64,000 nt of DNA from UBA3537 sp049889395 (lineage in GTDB: Bacteria; Bacteroidota; Bacteroidia; Flavobacteriales; Flavobacteriaceae). Positions within the stretch are counted from its first letter, which is position 1. Every line of letters starts with the position of its first letter. A model generated the notes under the pieces. It ran no database searches. It was not told the origin of the DNA and saw only the letters and a list, made by a program, of their open reading frames with translations. Shown here one piece after another: positions 43,567-52,260 of the stretch. Position numbers and translations under genes: made by a program. Location of the stretch: assembly GCA_049889395.1 (NCBI GenBank), contig JBMHDM010000015.1, forward strand, positions 62,001 through 126,000. Reading direction: 5' to 3'.

Positions 43567-44595
43567 CTAACCAACCTCAATATTATACATCGAATTGAGC
43601 GTTTGAATTTGCTCTGGTTTTCCCAAGACAATAATCTTCGAACCAGGAACCAGCTTTTGATCGGCCTCAGGATTTATGTGATACTGACCCGTTTCATCTT
43701 TGTATCCAATAACATTACAACCCGTTTTTTTTCGCAAATCCAATTCAATGATGGTTTTAGTATTGGAAGGATCATAAAGCTGTTCCACAGCAACCTCTTC
43801 AATATTAATCGTTTGGTCTCCAACAATAGACAAATTATCAACAAACTCCAACAAGTCTGGAACCACAACCAAAGAAGCCATTTGATCGCCACCAATTCGA
43901 TCGGGAAGGATAACGTTATTAGCACCAGCCAACTTGAGCTTACTGTGAGAGGAGTCATACGAAGCTCGACTAATAATTCTCATATCCGGATTTTTCTGAC
44001 GAGCCGATAGAACAACAAATACATTTTCTGAGTCGTTAGGTAAGGCACAAATCAAACAAGAGGCACGATGGACCCCCGCTTGTACTAAAACTTCATCCTC
44101 ACTGGCATCACCATGAATCACGCGAAACCCTTCAGTACGAATTTTTTGAAGTACCAGCTCATCCTTTTCTATTACCACAAAATCACGCTTATGATCAGAC
44201 AATTTCGTCGCGGCTTGTTTTCCATTTCGGCCATACCCACAGATAATAATATGACCTGAAAGGGCGTCTATTTTCTTTTGCATTTTCTTGAGTTTTAAAT
44301 CTTTGATATCATTGATTGAAATAATATATTCTGTAATAACTTTCAGCGCGTAACCCACTATGATGACACTCGTTAGTATGAGTCCAATGGTAAAAAGTTT
44401 AGCTTGATCATCTAAAGGCTGAACTTCCCCGAAACCTACTGTTGTTACGGTAATAACGGTCATATATATCGCATCTAACCAAGAGAATCCTGATAGTAAT
44501 TTAAAGCCGATCACTCCCGAAATTAATAGACAAATCAATAGAATGACAGCAGTGTAGAGTTTAGATCTAAAAATTTGTACTAAAGGATTTATCAT
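43567..44595 (-). CDS. Potassium channel with TrkA/RCK domain
   Basis: 342 residues: two membrane helices flanking a pore loop with the selectivity filter TVGFGE (52-57), then an RCK N-terminal Rossmann domain (IICGYGRNGKQAA, about 117-129) and a TrkA-C domain (about 255-342). This is the MthK/Kch layout of a ligand-gated K+ channel. It lies 3 bp behind the PspC-like gene and at the end of the DUF2851-PspC-channel run. Confidence 0.93.
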   Translation of the reverse strand: MINPLVQIFRSKLYTAVILLICLLISGVIGFKLLSGFSWLDAIYMTVITVTTVGFGEVQPLDDQAKLFTIGLILTSVIIVGYALKVITEYIISINDIKDLKLKKMQKKIDALSGHIIICGYGRNGKQAATKLSDHKRDFVVIEKDELVLQKIRTEGFRVIHGDASEDEVLVQAGVHRASCLICALPNDSENVFVVLSARQKNPDMRIISRASYDSSHSKLKLAGANNVILPDRIGGDQMASLVVVPDLLEFVDNLSIVGDQTINIEEVAVEQLYDPSNTKTIIELDLRKKTGCNVIGYKDETGQYHINPEADQKLVPGSKIIVLGKPEQIQTLNSMYNIEVG

Positions 44596-44598
44596 ATG

Positions 44599-44826
44599 TT
44601 AAATATCAAATACCGAACTGCGTTTTGAAAAGATGATGTCTTTTATCTTTAGCCAGAATGCCAAAAATAAGTAGAGTGCAAATCCAAAACCAATGGTAAC
44701 AAAAGTGACATAAATAAATGAGGTTCTAACAACCTTGGCGCGCATTCCAAAACGATCGGCAATCCTTTGACAAACATAAAAACCATGTCGCTGGAAAAAG
44801 AATAATATCGGATACAACAACTTCAT
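44599..44826 (-). CDS. PspC-domain-like small membrane protein
   Basis: 75 residues with a PspC-like core: RIADRFGMRAKVVRTSFIYVT matches the GVxAGLAexxgixxxxVR pattern, followed by one long hydrophobic segment (about 38-62) and a basic end. PspC is an inner-membrane partner in the phage-shock envelope-stress response of proteobacteria; the role of such stand-alone forms in Bacteroidota is not known. It lies between DUF2851 and the K+ channel gene with gaps of 8 and 3 bp. Confidence 0.72.
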   Translation of the reverse strand: MKLLYPILFFFQRHGFYVCQRIADRFGMRAKVVRTSFIYVTFVTIGFGFALYLFLAFWLKIKDIIFSKRSSVFDI

Positions 44827-44834
44827 ACTGCAAG

Positions 44835-46098
44835 TTACACATTTCGATTCAAAAGTGCACTACCAATAGCACACTGCATGCAATACCGAAAATCACAATA
44901 ATGGGATTTGAGTTCTAAGAGAGCTTGAGATTCCAGAGCAGATTTTGAAATAGGACTCAATTTTTGGAATTGCCTAATAATTGAATTTTGTTCTGAAGGG
45001 ATCGATCTTAAAATGGATAACAGACTATCCTGTGATAAATCAAACGCCTTGTTGTGAACGTATTTCATTGGAATGACAGCATTAATAACGATTATCAATA
45101 AAGGATCTTGACATTTGCTTTGATCGTTTTTTTGAAGATTTCTCAAAAGTATAATGGGTATCCCAAAAGGCTGACGTTCCACAATCAAAAAATAAATGAA
45201 AATCGTTGTAGCGCTCCAAAGTCATGAGTTGAGAAAAAACAGTTTTATTGGTGTGATACAACTGGGCCAAACGAATGGTTGGGAAATTTTGTGGACGAAG
45301 TCGAAAAAATTGCATGCCGATTGAGCGTGAATGATTCAAAGTATATTTGTGCTTTATAAATTGATATCGCTCCAATAATTGGTTGGGATAATTATCTTCA
45401 AATGCTGTATTCAAAAGATTAGACTGACCAAAAAGTAAGGCCTCCAAATCGATTAAATTGTGTTGTATTTTTCTAAAAACGGAAAAAGGAAATGATTTTG
45501 CCAACTGCCAAAATGCTTCCGAATTCACTTTAGAGCCAAAGGCACGAGCCAATTGTAAAAACAGGACGGCCTCCCAATCATGATTTGTTTTTTGAAGCAA
45601 CTGCTCAACAGGTTTGGACTTGCGTTCCAAACGTTCGAAGTACAACCGCTCTAACCAGTTATCAATTTGAAATTGTCGAACAGATTTAAAATCTTTCTCG
45701 CAAGGAATCCAACTGTTATATGATTGTTTTAATTGTTTAAAATTGTTCAGAACAATGATGTTGATATATTTTTTCAATTCCAAGGTGGGAACCTTTGTAT
45801 TGTTGGACCTGAAAATCTCAATATTGTGTTCCCAAACTACATGAAGAATTACATTGTCGTAAGCGAAATTTGTTTCGTGATGGTGAACATACCAATCGGA
45901 TGATTTGTCATGAATTTCAACATTACCAGCCCAAAGTTGATCATCTATATAGAGTTGAGCATTAAAAAAATCGGGACCCGAATTCTCATTGGGATATCCT
46001 ACAGATTTTATTACAATACATTGATTATCTGTAGTTTGTAATGCTATTGGGGCGAATTTTTTATGCTGCCAGACGTATTGTAAAAAGTCTTCTTGCAT
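44835..46098 (-). pseudogene. DUF2851 family protein, split by a frameshift near 45085-45105
   Basis: Residues 1-334 (46098 to about 45095) match DUF2851 (SGPDFFNAQLYIDDQLWAGNVEIH). The frame then reads SRSFIDNRY and stops at 45082. The overlapping frame to 44835 gives the missing end: VINAVIPMKYVHNKAFDL, SALESQALLELKSHYC and CMQCAIGSALLNRN. The family normally reads SFIxNLIINTxIP here, so loss of two bases (or gain of one) is the simplest explanation. Function is unknown for the family, which is confined to Bacteroidota. The upstream part of a DUF2851-PspC-K+ channel run. Confidence 0.85.
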
Positions 46099-46148
46099 GA
46101 GCTAAATTTAGCTATTTTATAAAGAAATAAAAATTTTATGGACGGAAA

Positions 46149-47129
46149 CTAATCCAAATACCCCATTGATTTCATCCAGTCGTCATTAAACATTTTCCCC
46201 ACATAGCGACTGCCATGATCGTGAAATAGTACGACGACCACATCATCTGAAGTAAAATGCGATTTGAGCTGTAAAACACCTTTGATGGCAGCACCTGCCG
46301 AATTTCCCAAAAACATCCCTTCTTCTTTGGCCAAACGTTGGGTATAAACCGCTGCATCTTTATCGGTTACTTTTGTAAAACCATCTATAAGGTCAAAGTT
46401 AACATTGGCGGGTAAAATATCCTCTCCAATACCTTCTGTTATGTAAGGATAAATTTCATTTTCATCAAAAATGCCGGTTTCATGATACTTTTTAAAAACA
46501 CTCCCGTAGGTATCTATACCCCAAATTTTTATGTCTGGATTTTTCATTTTGAGATAACTCCCTACTCCAGAGATGGTTCCACCAGTACCTACTCCAACCA
46601 CGAAGTGAGTCACTTTGCCGTCTGTTTGTTCCCATATTTCTGGTCCTGTACTTTTGAAGTGGGCCTTACAGTTACTGGGGTTATCATATTGATTGACATA
46701 CCAAGAATTTGGCGTTTCTTCTGCCAAACGTTTTGACACAGAATAATAGGATCGTGGATCTTCTGGTGCAACCGCAGTTGGACAAACCACTACCTCAGCA
46801 CCAACTGCTTTTAGGATATCCATTTTCTCTTTCGATTGTTTATCAGACAGTACAAAAATGCATTTATAGCCTTTGACTATGGCAGCCAAAGCTAGACCCA
46901 TACCGGTATTTCCCGAAGTGCCTTCAATAATGGTTCCGCCAGGTTTTAAACGACCATCGGCTTCAGCGTCTTCGATCATTTGCAGCGCCATGCGGTCTTT
47001 GACAGAATTTCCAGGATTAAATGTTTCATATTTGGCCAGTACCAAGCAAGGTAGTTCAGCGGTTAAGGTGTTGAGTTTAACTAGGGGGGTGTTACCAATT
47101 GTTTCCAGAATATTTTTGGCGTATTTCAT
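46149..47129 (-). CDS. PLP-dependent cysteine synthase / cystathionine beta-synthase family enzyme
   Basis: 326 residues of fold-type II PLP enzymes. K44 area FNPGNSVKDRMA holds the PLP lysine, GTSGNTGMGLAL the substrate Asn loop, and VGTGGTISGVG the phosphate-binding glycines. The TEGIGEDILPANVN segment and the C-terminal half look more like the cystathionine beta-synthase core than CysK, but there is no CBS regulatory domain. Either O-acetylserine sulfhydrylase or CBS activity is possible. It is the only gene between a LolC/E-like permease gene upstream and DUF2851, with a -7 element almost touching its start codon. Confidence 0.9.
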   Translation of the reverse strand: MKYAKNILETIGNTPLVKLNTLTAELPCLVLAKYETFNPGNSVKDRMALQMIEDAEADGRLKPGGTIIEGTSGNTGMGLALAAIVKGYKCIFVLSDKQSKEKMDILKAVGAEVVVCPTAVAPEDPRSYYSVSKRLAEETPNSWYVNQYDNPSNCKAHFKSTGPEIWEQTDGKVTHFVVGVGTGGTISGVGSYLKMKNPDIKIWGIDTYGSVFKKYHETGIFDENEIYPYITEGIGEDILPANVNFDLIDGFTKVTDKDAAVYTQRLAKEEGMFLGNSAGAAIKGVLQLKSHFTSDDVVVVLFHDHGSRYVGKMFNDDWMKSMGYLD

Positions 47130-47133
47130 GTGG

Positions 47134-47164
47134 CAAATTTACTGTAAATCTAAAGTTAGAACAA
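47134..47164 (-). promoter_or_regulatory. Promoter of the cysteine synthase/CBS-like gene, very close to its ATG
   Basis: Minus strand TTG (47164-47162), 20 nt, TAAATTTG (47141-47134). The ATG starts at 47129, only 4 bp after the -7 box, so the mRNA would be leaderless or nearly so. A second -7 match, TACATTTG (47168-47161), overlaps the -33 and could give an alternative start. Confidence 0.55.
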
Positions 47165-47172
47165 ATGTAATT

Positions 47173-48408
47173 TTAATCAAATTTAATGGCTTTTACTGGT
47201 GAGATTTTTGAAATAATATAAGATGGAATAATCAGCACCAGCAAACAAATAATTAAAGTAGCGAAGTTGAGCCCAAAAATTGCAAAAGGACTGATAGCAA
47301 CAGGTGCTGTTGATACATAATAAATGGAAGGATCTAATGCAATGGGAGAAAAATAATGTTGTATGGCAAGCAACAACAGACCGATGGTATTGCCTATGAT
47401 TAAACCAAAAAAGGCCAAATGTCCAGCCGTGTAAACAAATATTTTTTGAATACTCCAATTGGTAGTTCCTAATGCTTTAAGAATACCTATCATTTGTGTT
47501 CTTTCTAGGATTAACACAAGTAGGGCTGTAATCATATTAATCACGCCAACTAAAATCATCATAACGATAATTCCATAGGTGTTTTTGTCAAAAATAGAGA
47601 TCCATTCAAAAATTATGGGGTATTGCTGTTTGATGGTTTCAACATTTAAATGTGATGGTGTTTGAGCATAAACCGCTAAACCTTTGTCGTCCAACTCATC
47701 ATAATGATCTATAAATACTTCAAACTGGCCAATTTCTGATCCAGACCAACGGTTTAATCGTTGTACATGATTGATATCGCCAATTAGAAATGTTTGATCT
47801 AACTCCTCAAAGCCAGAATTGAAAATGCCTACTACATTGTATTTTAGAATACTTGGCGGACGAGAGGTATCGGATTTTAAAAAATACATTTGAAACGAGC
47901 TTCCCAAACCAAATCCCAATCGATTGGCCAAATATTCTGAGATTAAAACATCATTATTATAATCTGTTGAATAGGTTGGTAACTGGCCTTGAACCAAAAA
48001 ATCGGACATAAAGTCCCAATTGTAATCTGAACCAACACCTTTTACAAAAAGACCCTCAAAATCTGTTTCGGTCCTGATGATACCAAATTTGTGTGCGACC
48101 GCTTGAATATGACTGACCCCCTCAACAGTTTCAAATGTGGGATAAAAATTTTGATTTTTTGAAATTGGAATTTGTGCGCCTTGCGAGGCGTTACTATCAA
48201 AACTTGAAATGGTCATATGACCATTGAAAGCAACGGCTTTTTCTCTAATTTTTTTTTGTAAACCTACATTTATAGCAACTGCGATAAGCATGACAGCGAT
48301 ACTGATCGCAATGGCAGAAATCCCAATTTTTATTATTGGCGACGAAACACTACTTTTATAGGACTTTGCACGAATCAGGCGATTTGCTATGAAATATTCA
48401 AAATTCAA
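47173..48408 (-). CDS. LolC/LolE-like ABC transporter permease (MacB/FtsX domain)
   Basis: 411 residues from the TTG at 48408 (NFEYFIANRLIRAKSYKSSVS), chosen because family members start MNFEYFIA; the frame extends to 48435. There is one N-terminal membrane helix (about 24-48), a long periplasmic MacB_PCD region (to about 265) and three C-terminal helices with the FtsX domain. This is the layout of the permease that releases lipoproteins from the inner membrane. No matching ATPase gene is next to it. Its 5' end overlaps the divergent NamZ-type gene by 20 bp. Confidence 0.88.
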   Translation of the reverse strand: MNFEYFIANRLIRAKSYKSSVSSPIIKIGISAIAISIAVMLIAVAINVGLQKKIREKAVAFNGHMTISSFDSNASQGAQIPISKNQNFYPTFETVEGVSHIQAVAHKFGIIRTETDFEGLFVKGVGSDYNWDFMSDFLVQGQLPTYSTDYNNDVLISEYLANRLGFGLGSSFQMYFLKSDTSRPPSILKYNVVGIFNSGFEELDQTFLIGDINHVQRLNRWSGSEIGQFEVFIDHYDELDDKGLAVYAQTPSHLNVETIKQQYPIIFEWISIFDKNTYGIIVMMILVGVINMITALLVLILERTQMIGILKALGTTNWSIQKIFVYTAGHLAFFGLIIGNTIGLLLLAIQHYFSPIALDPSIYYVSTAPVAISPFAIFGLNFATLIICLLVLIIPSYIISKISPVKAIKFD

Positions 48409-49642
48409 GGATGTGACCAAATTTAAATTTATCAAAAATACTGTTTTATTATTTGTTATTGTACTGCTGTATTGTGGAAATCATCTAACTTCACAAAACC
48501 CCAAAAATATAATTGTTGGAGCCAATCAAACAGCAGCGTATCTCCCCTATCTTGAAGGAAAAAATATAGGAATAATAGCCAATCAAACCTCAGTCATTTT
48601 TAAACTTAAATCGGATTCAACTGAAACAAAAAGTTATAATAAGAGTAATTATACGCACCTTGTAGATTCGTTGTTGAGCATGGGCGTTCAAGTCAAAAAA
48701 GTATTTGCACCAGAGCACGGCTATAGAGGTACATCAGATGCTGGAGAATATGTTAAAAACGGTGTGGATATTAAAACTGGACTTCCTATCGTTTCATTGT
48801 ATGGAAAAAACCGGAAACCAGATCAAAAAAATCTTAAAGATTTAGATGTTGTTATTTTTGATGTGCAAGACGTTGGGGCACGATTCTATACTTTCACCTC
48901 AACTTTACATTACATAATGGAAGCTTGCGCTGAGGCCAATATCACTGTAATCGTTTTGGATCGACCCAACCCCAATGGGCATTACGTAGATGGCCCAATT
49001 TTGGATTTGAAATACAGCAGTTTTGTTGGGATGCATCCGATCCCAATTGTGCACGGCATGACCATAGGAGAATATGCTTTGATGATTAATGGTGAAGGCT
49101 GGTTAAATAATAGCGTAACCTGCGATTTACAAGTCATTCCCATGAAAAATTATGATCGAGAAATATCTTACGATTTACCCATTATACCTTCTCCAAATTT
49201 ACCCAATTCAAAATCCATAAATCTTTACCCTAGCTTGTGTCTGTTTGAAGGCACCAATGTGAGTGTTGGTCGCGGAACTGATCAACAATTTCAAGTTTTT
49301 GGAAGCCCCGATTTAGATCCCAAAATTTTTGAGTTTAAATTTGTTCCAGAGCCAAAAACGGGAGCCAAATATCCTAAGCACAACCTAACCCAATGTTATG
49401 GCAAAAATCTGAAACAGACCGAATTATTAGGAAAGATTCAACTTGAATGGCTAATTAAAGCTTACCAAAATACAGCTGATCCTTCAACTTTCTTTAATTC
49501 CTTTTTTACTAAACTGGCCGGAACTACAACACTTCAAAAACAAATTGAAAGTGAATTGTCGCCTGAACTTATAAGAAAAAGCTGGGAGAAAGGTTTGATT
49601 GATTTCAAATCAATTAGATCGGATTACCTTCTGTATCGGTAG
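48389..49642 (+). CDS. DUF1343 exo-beta-N-acetylmuramidase (NamZ family)
   Basis: 417 residues, exported (hydrophobic segment KNTVLLFVIVLLYCG, about 15-30). The DUF1343 core shows NQTSVIF, FAPEHGYRG, DVQDVGARFYTFTSTLHY, VLDRPNPNG and VHGMTIGEYA. In Bacteroidota, this family was shown to remove terminal MurNAc from peptidoglycan fragments (GH171), i.e. cell wall recycling. The ATG at 48389 lies inside the divergent permease gene's start region, and the 3' end overlaps the convergent fatty acid hydroxylase gene by 29 bp. Confidence 0.92.
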   Translation: MKYSKFKDVTKFKFIKNTVLLFVIVLLYCGNHLTSQNPKNIIVGANQTAAYLPYLEGKNIGIIANQTSVIFKLKSDSTETKSYNKSNYTHLVDSLLSMGVQVKKVFAPEHGYRGTSDAGEYVKNGVDIKTGLPIVSLYGKNRKPDQKNLKDLDVVIFDVQDVGARFYTFTSTLHYIMEACAEANITVIVLDRPNPNGHYVDGPILDLKYSSFVGMHPIPIVHGMTIGEYALMINGEGWLNNSVTCDLQVIPMKNYDREISYDLPIIPSPNLPNSKSINLYPSLCLFEGTNVSVGRGTDQQFQVFGSPDLDPKIFEFKFVPEPKTGAKYPKHNLTQCYGKNLKQTELLGKIQLEWLIKAYQNTADPSTFFNSFFTKLAGTTTLQKQIESELSPELIRKSWEKGLIDFKSIRSDYLLYR

Positions 49643-50459
49643 TGGGTTTTCTGTAGGGTTGGAACGGTTGTTTTAGTAATGATTTTAAGTTTCCATTACT
49701 TTTCGCATCAGGAAACGTATCAACACCGTATATTAAATTTTCTCTTTCCAAATAACTGTAAGTTCCGAACAGACGATCCCATACCGAAAAAATGTTCCCA
49801 AAATTGGTATCGGTGTGTGGTAGTTTATAATGATGGTGAGTTTTGTGCATGTCTGGGGAGATAATAATGTAACTCAAGGCTAAATCCAATGTTTTTGGAA
49901 GTTTAATGTTGGCATGGCTAAATTGAGTGGCCACTAAAGACATGGATTGGTACAACATCACAATGGCGATTGGTGCGCCAATTACAAAAACGCCAACAAG
50001 TGTAAAAAAATAGCGTACAACACTCTCCAAAGGGTGATGTCTATTTGCAGTGGTTGTATCTACGTTATGATCAGAATGATGAACCAGATGAATCATCCAA
50101 AGGGGTTTAATTTTGTGTTCCAAAAAATGTGGGAGGTATGCACCAATTAAATCCATTAAGAACACCCCAGATAAAGCGAATAACCACAAGGGCATTTCGG
50201 GTAACCAATATAAAATACCAAATTGATGCTCGACTACCCAATCTGCAGACTTGAGCAGTAAAAACGCTAAACTAAAATTAATTATTATGGTTGTGCCTGT
50301 AAAAAACAAGTTGGGCAAAGCATGCCGCCATTTTTTATAATTAAGATTAAATAATGGCAAGGCACCTTCCAATATCCAAAATAAACTAAGCCCTCCAACT
50401 AATAAAATACTGCGGTGAAGAGAAGGGATTGTTTCGAAATAGCTTAAAATTTGTTCCAC
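49614..50459 (-). CDS. Sterol desaturase / fatty acid hydroxylase family membrane protein
   Basis: 281 residues with about four membrane segments and the di-iron histidine cluster: HFLEH, LVHHSDHN, NRHHPLE and KTHHHYKLPH. The family adds hydroxyl groups to lipids with O2, or acts in carotenoid and sterol metabolism; the substrate is not decidable. It is a single gene with a 66-bp upstream gap, ending in a 29-bp convergent overlap with the NamZ-type gene. Confidence 0.9.
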   Translation of the reverse strand: MEQILSYFETIPSLHRSILLVGGLSLFWILEGALPLFNLNYKKWRHALPNLFFTGTTIIINFSLAFLLLKSADWVVEHQFGILYWLPEMPLWLFALSGVFLMDLIGAYLPHFLEHKIKPLWMIHLVHHSDHNVDTTTANRHHPLESVVRYFFTLVGVFVIGAPIAIVMLYQSMSLVATQFSHANIKLPKTLDLALSYIIISPDMHKTHHHYKLPHTDTNFGNIFSVWDRLFGTYSYLERENLIYGVDTFPDAKSNGNLKSLLKQPFQPYRKPTTDTEGNPI

Positions 50460-50525
50460 ACTTTACTTTTTTCAAATATAGGATTTTTTAAAATCAACAA
50501 CAATTAAGCTCGAAGATATAAAAGC

Positions 50526-52253
50526 TTAAAAATCAAACTTGTAGAACGCTCCAGCTGTTATCTGAAAGCCTTGGGTAGGATATTGAAGCCATCTTTGGTA
50601 GTTCTGTCCCAAAATATTATTTAACTTAATTTGTGCCAACCACCGTTCAGTAACATTATGGGCTGCAGAGATATTCAAATCTATAAAATCCTCTACCCCA
50701 ACAATCCGGTCGAGGTCGTTGTTCAATGCCGTGGATTGGAATCGTTCAATATCGAAACGTTCTCCAACATAAAACAGCTGCAACCCCAAATCTAACTTTG
50801 AATTGGGACTCCAGTCAACGCTTATCTCAGCCTCCAATTCGGGCAAATTCCATACCTGCTCTTCGGATTTTGTTTTGAAAGAATTAAATGTAATTTGAGT
50901 ATTGAAATGGAATGCATCATTCAAATATCCTTCTATAAACCCAGAAAATGAATATGTGTCTACGTCATCATATATAGTATCGAAAGAATTCCCATAAGAA
51001 TATCCTAAACCTGAGAAAATTAAAGGTTCTGTATTTTGCTGAAACATCAATAAATCATTTTGCTTGAAATATTTAGCCTTTAAATCAAAACCTATTTCTC
51101 TACTCAATCTACCTTTGACGCCCATGCTACTATTAAAGATGTTAATTGTTGGTTTCAACAGCAATGTGGGAGATATAAATGGGTTCTGTTCATACAAATC
51201 TAGATAGGTGTTCTGAACCAAATCGCCAACTATTTTGGCGTATGCTACAATAATGGACTCTACAACATCGTATTGAGCCACCAAGTCCGGGACAATACAA
51301 AATTTCTGTTTGGATGTCTGGTTTGTCAATAAAAAATAGGTTCTAAATCCTGCTGAAACCTTAAAATTGGGTAAAGTAAAATCAAAGGATGGGGAGAAAG
51401 AAATTATAGTGTTACCGTAATCGATGGATTCTGAGGTCGTATATTCCCTGTCGAATGTTCCCTCAAGAAAATTTATTCCCAAAGTGGCATCTAATGGAAT
51501 ATCTATAAAATCGAACTTAAGATCCATATCATAGACCAAGTTGAACTCACTGGAATCAAAGCGGTCTTTTAGAGTATGTAGCTTCAAGGTAGCATCAGCC
51601 AACCAGCTATTAGACAATTCATATTGGGTTGAAAATTCGAAAATTGATAAGGTTTGTTTGACGTTTGAGTGTTGAATCATATCCGCAGGTAACGCTTGCG
51701 ATATCCCATACCAATTGGACATAAATCGCTTGAAATCACCTTTGACATTCAGATTGGATTCTTGAGAATTGGATTGGTAAAAAACTGTTGCAAAATTGGT
51801 AGAAAATGAATCATCTAATACAACTTCATCGATACCACCTTGTGAAGAAAAATGACCAAAATGACCACCTACTCTACTGGTTTTGTCCAAGTCATGATTT
51901 AAAAACAAATTTGCAGAAATATTGGTGTAATTTCCAATTGATAAAGCCGCTACGTTATTGAAACTTTTTAAAGCTCCCCGTTTGAGTAATCCAATAAATT
52001 TGGATTTGGCAGGAGAGAATGTAGAGGCAACAGGCACAGAAAAAATCTGGTAGTCAATCGGCTTCTTTTGGGTCTGATGAATGGGTTGTTGGGGTATTAT
52101 TTTTAGTTTAAACGCATCTGAAAGCGTCGGTGTATAGGGTTTAATGACACTTACTTTTTGGGTGTCCAAAGTATCTTGTGAACTTTGATTTTGAGATAAT
52201 ACATTGAATATCCCAATAATAAAAGCAAATAGTATGTATAGCTTATTTGTCAT
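50526..52253 (-). CDS. Outer-membrane beta-barrel protein, TonB-receptor-like barrel without a plug
   Basis: 575 residues with a signal peptide (LYILFAFIIGIFNVLSQN) and beta-strand patterns with alternating aromatic residues throughout, ending KLNNILGQNYQRWLQYP and a final aromatic GAFYKFDF, the end of a TonB-dependent-receptor-like barrel. The plug domain and TonB box are missing and 575 residues is short for a receptor. It lies 7 bp behind the 1011-residue TPR gene, so the two probably form a pair. No function is known to me. Confidence 0.78.
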   Translation of the reverse strand: MTNKLYILFAFIIGIFNVLSQNQSSQDTLDTQKVSVIKPYTPTLSDAFKLKIIPQQPIHQTQKKPIDYQIFSVPVASTFSPAKSKFIGLLKRGALKSFNNVAALSIGNYTNISANLFLNHDLDKTSRVGGHFGHFSSQGGIDEVVLDDSFSTNFATVFYQSNSQESNLNVKGDFKRFMSNWYGISQALPADMIQHSNVKQTLSIFEFSTQYELSNSWLADATLKLHTLKDRFDSSEFNLVYDMDLKFDFIDIPLDATLGINFLEGTFDREYTTSESIDYGNTIISFSPSFDFTLPNFKVSAGFRTYFLLTNQTSKQKFCIVPDLVAQYDVVESIIVAYAKIVGDLVQNTYLDLYEQNPFISPTLLLKPTINIFNSSMGVKGRLSREIGFDLKAKYFKQNDLLMFQQNTEPLIFSGLGYSYGNSFDTIYDDVDTYSFSGFIEGYLNDAFHFNTQITFNSFKTKSEEQVWNLPELEAEISVDWSPNSKLDLGLQLFYVGERFDIERFQSTALNNDLDRIVGVEDFIDLNISAAHNVTERWLAQIKLNNILGQNYQRWLQYPTQGFQITAGAFYKFDF

Positions 52254-52260
52254 CCAATTG

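Noticed and set aside
44835..45188. 117-codon frame as a separate gene
   Set aside because: It encodes the C-terminal end of DUF2851 in another frame and has no start signal of its own.
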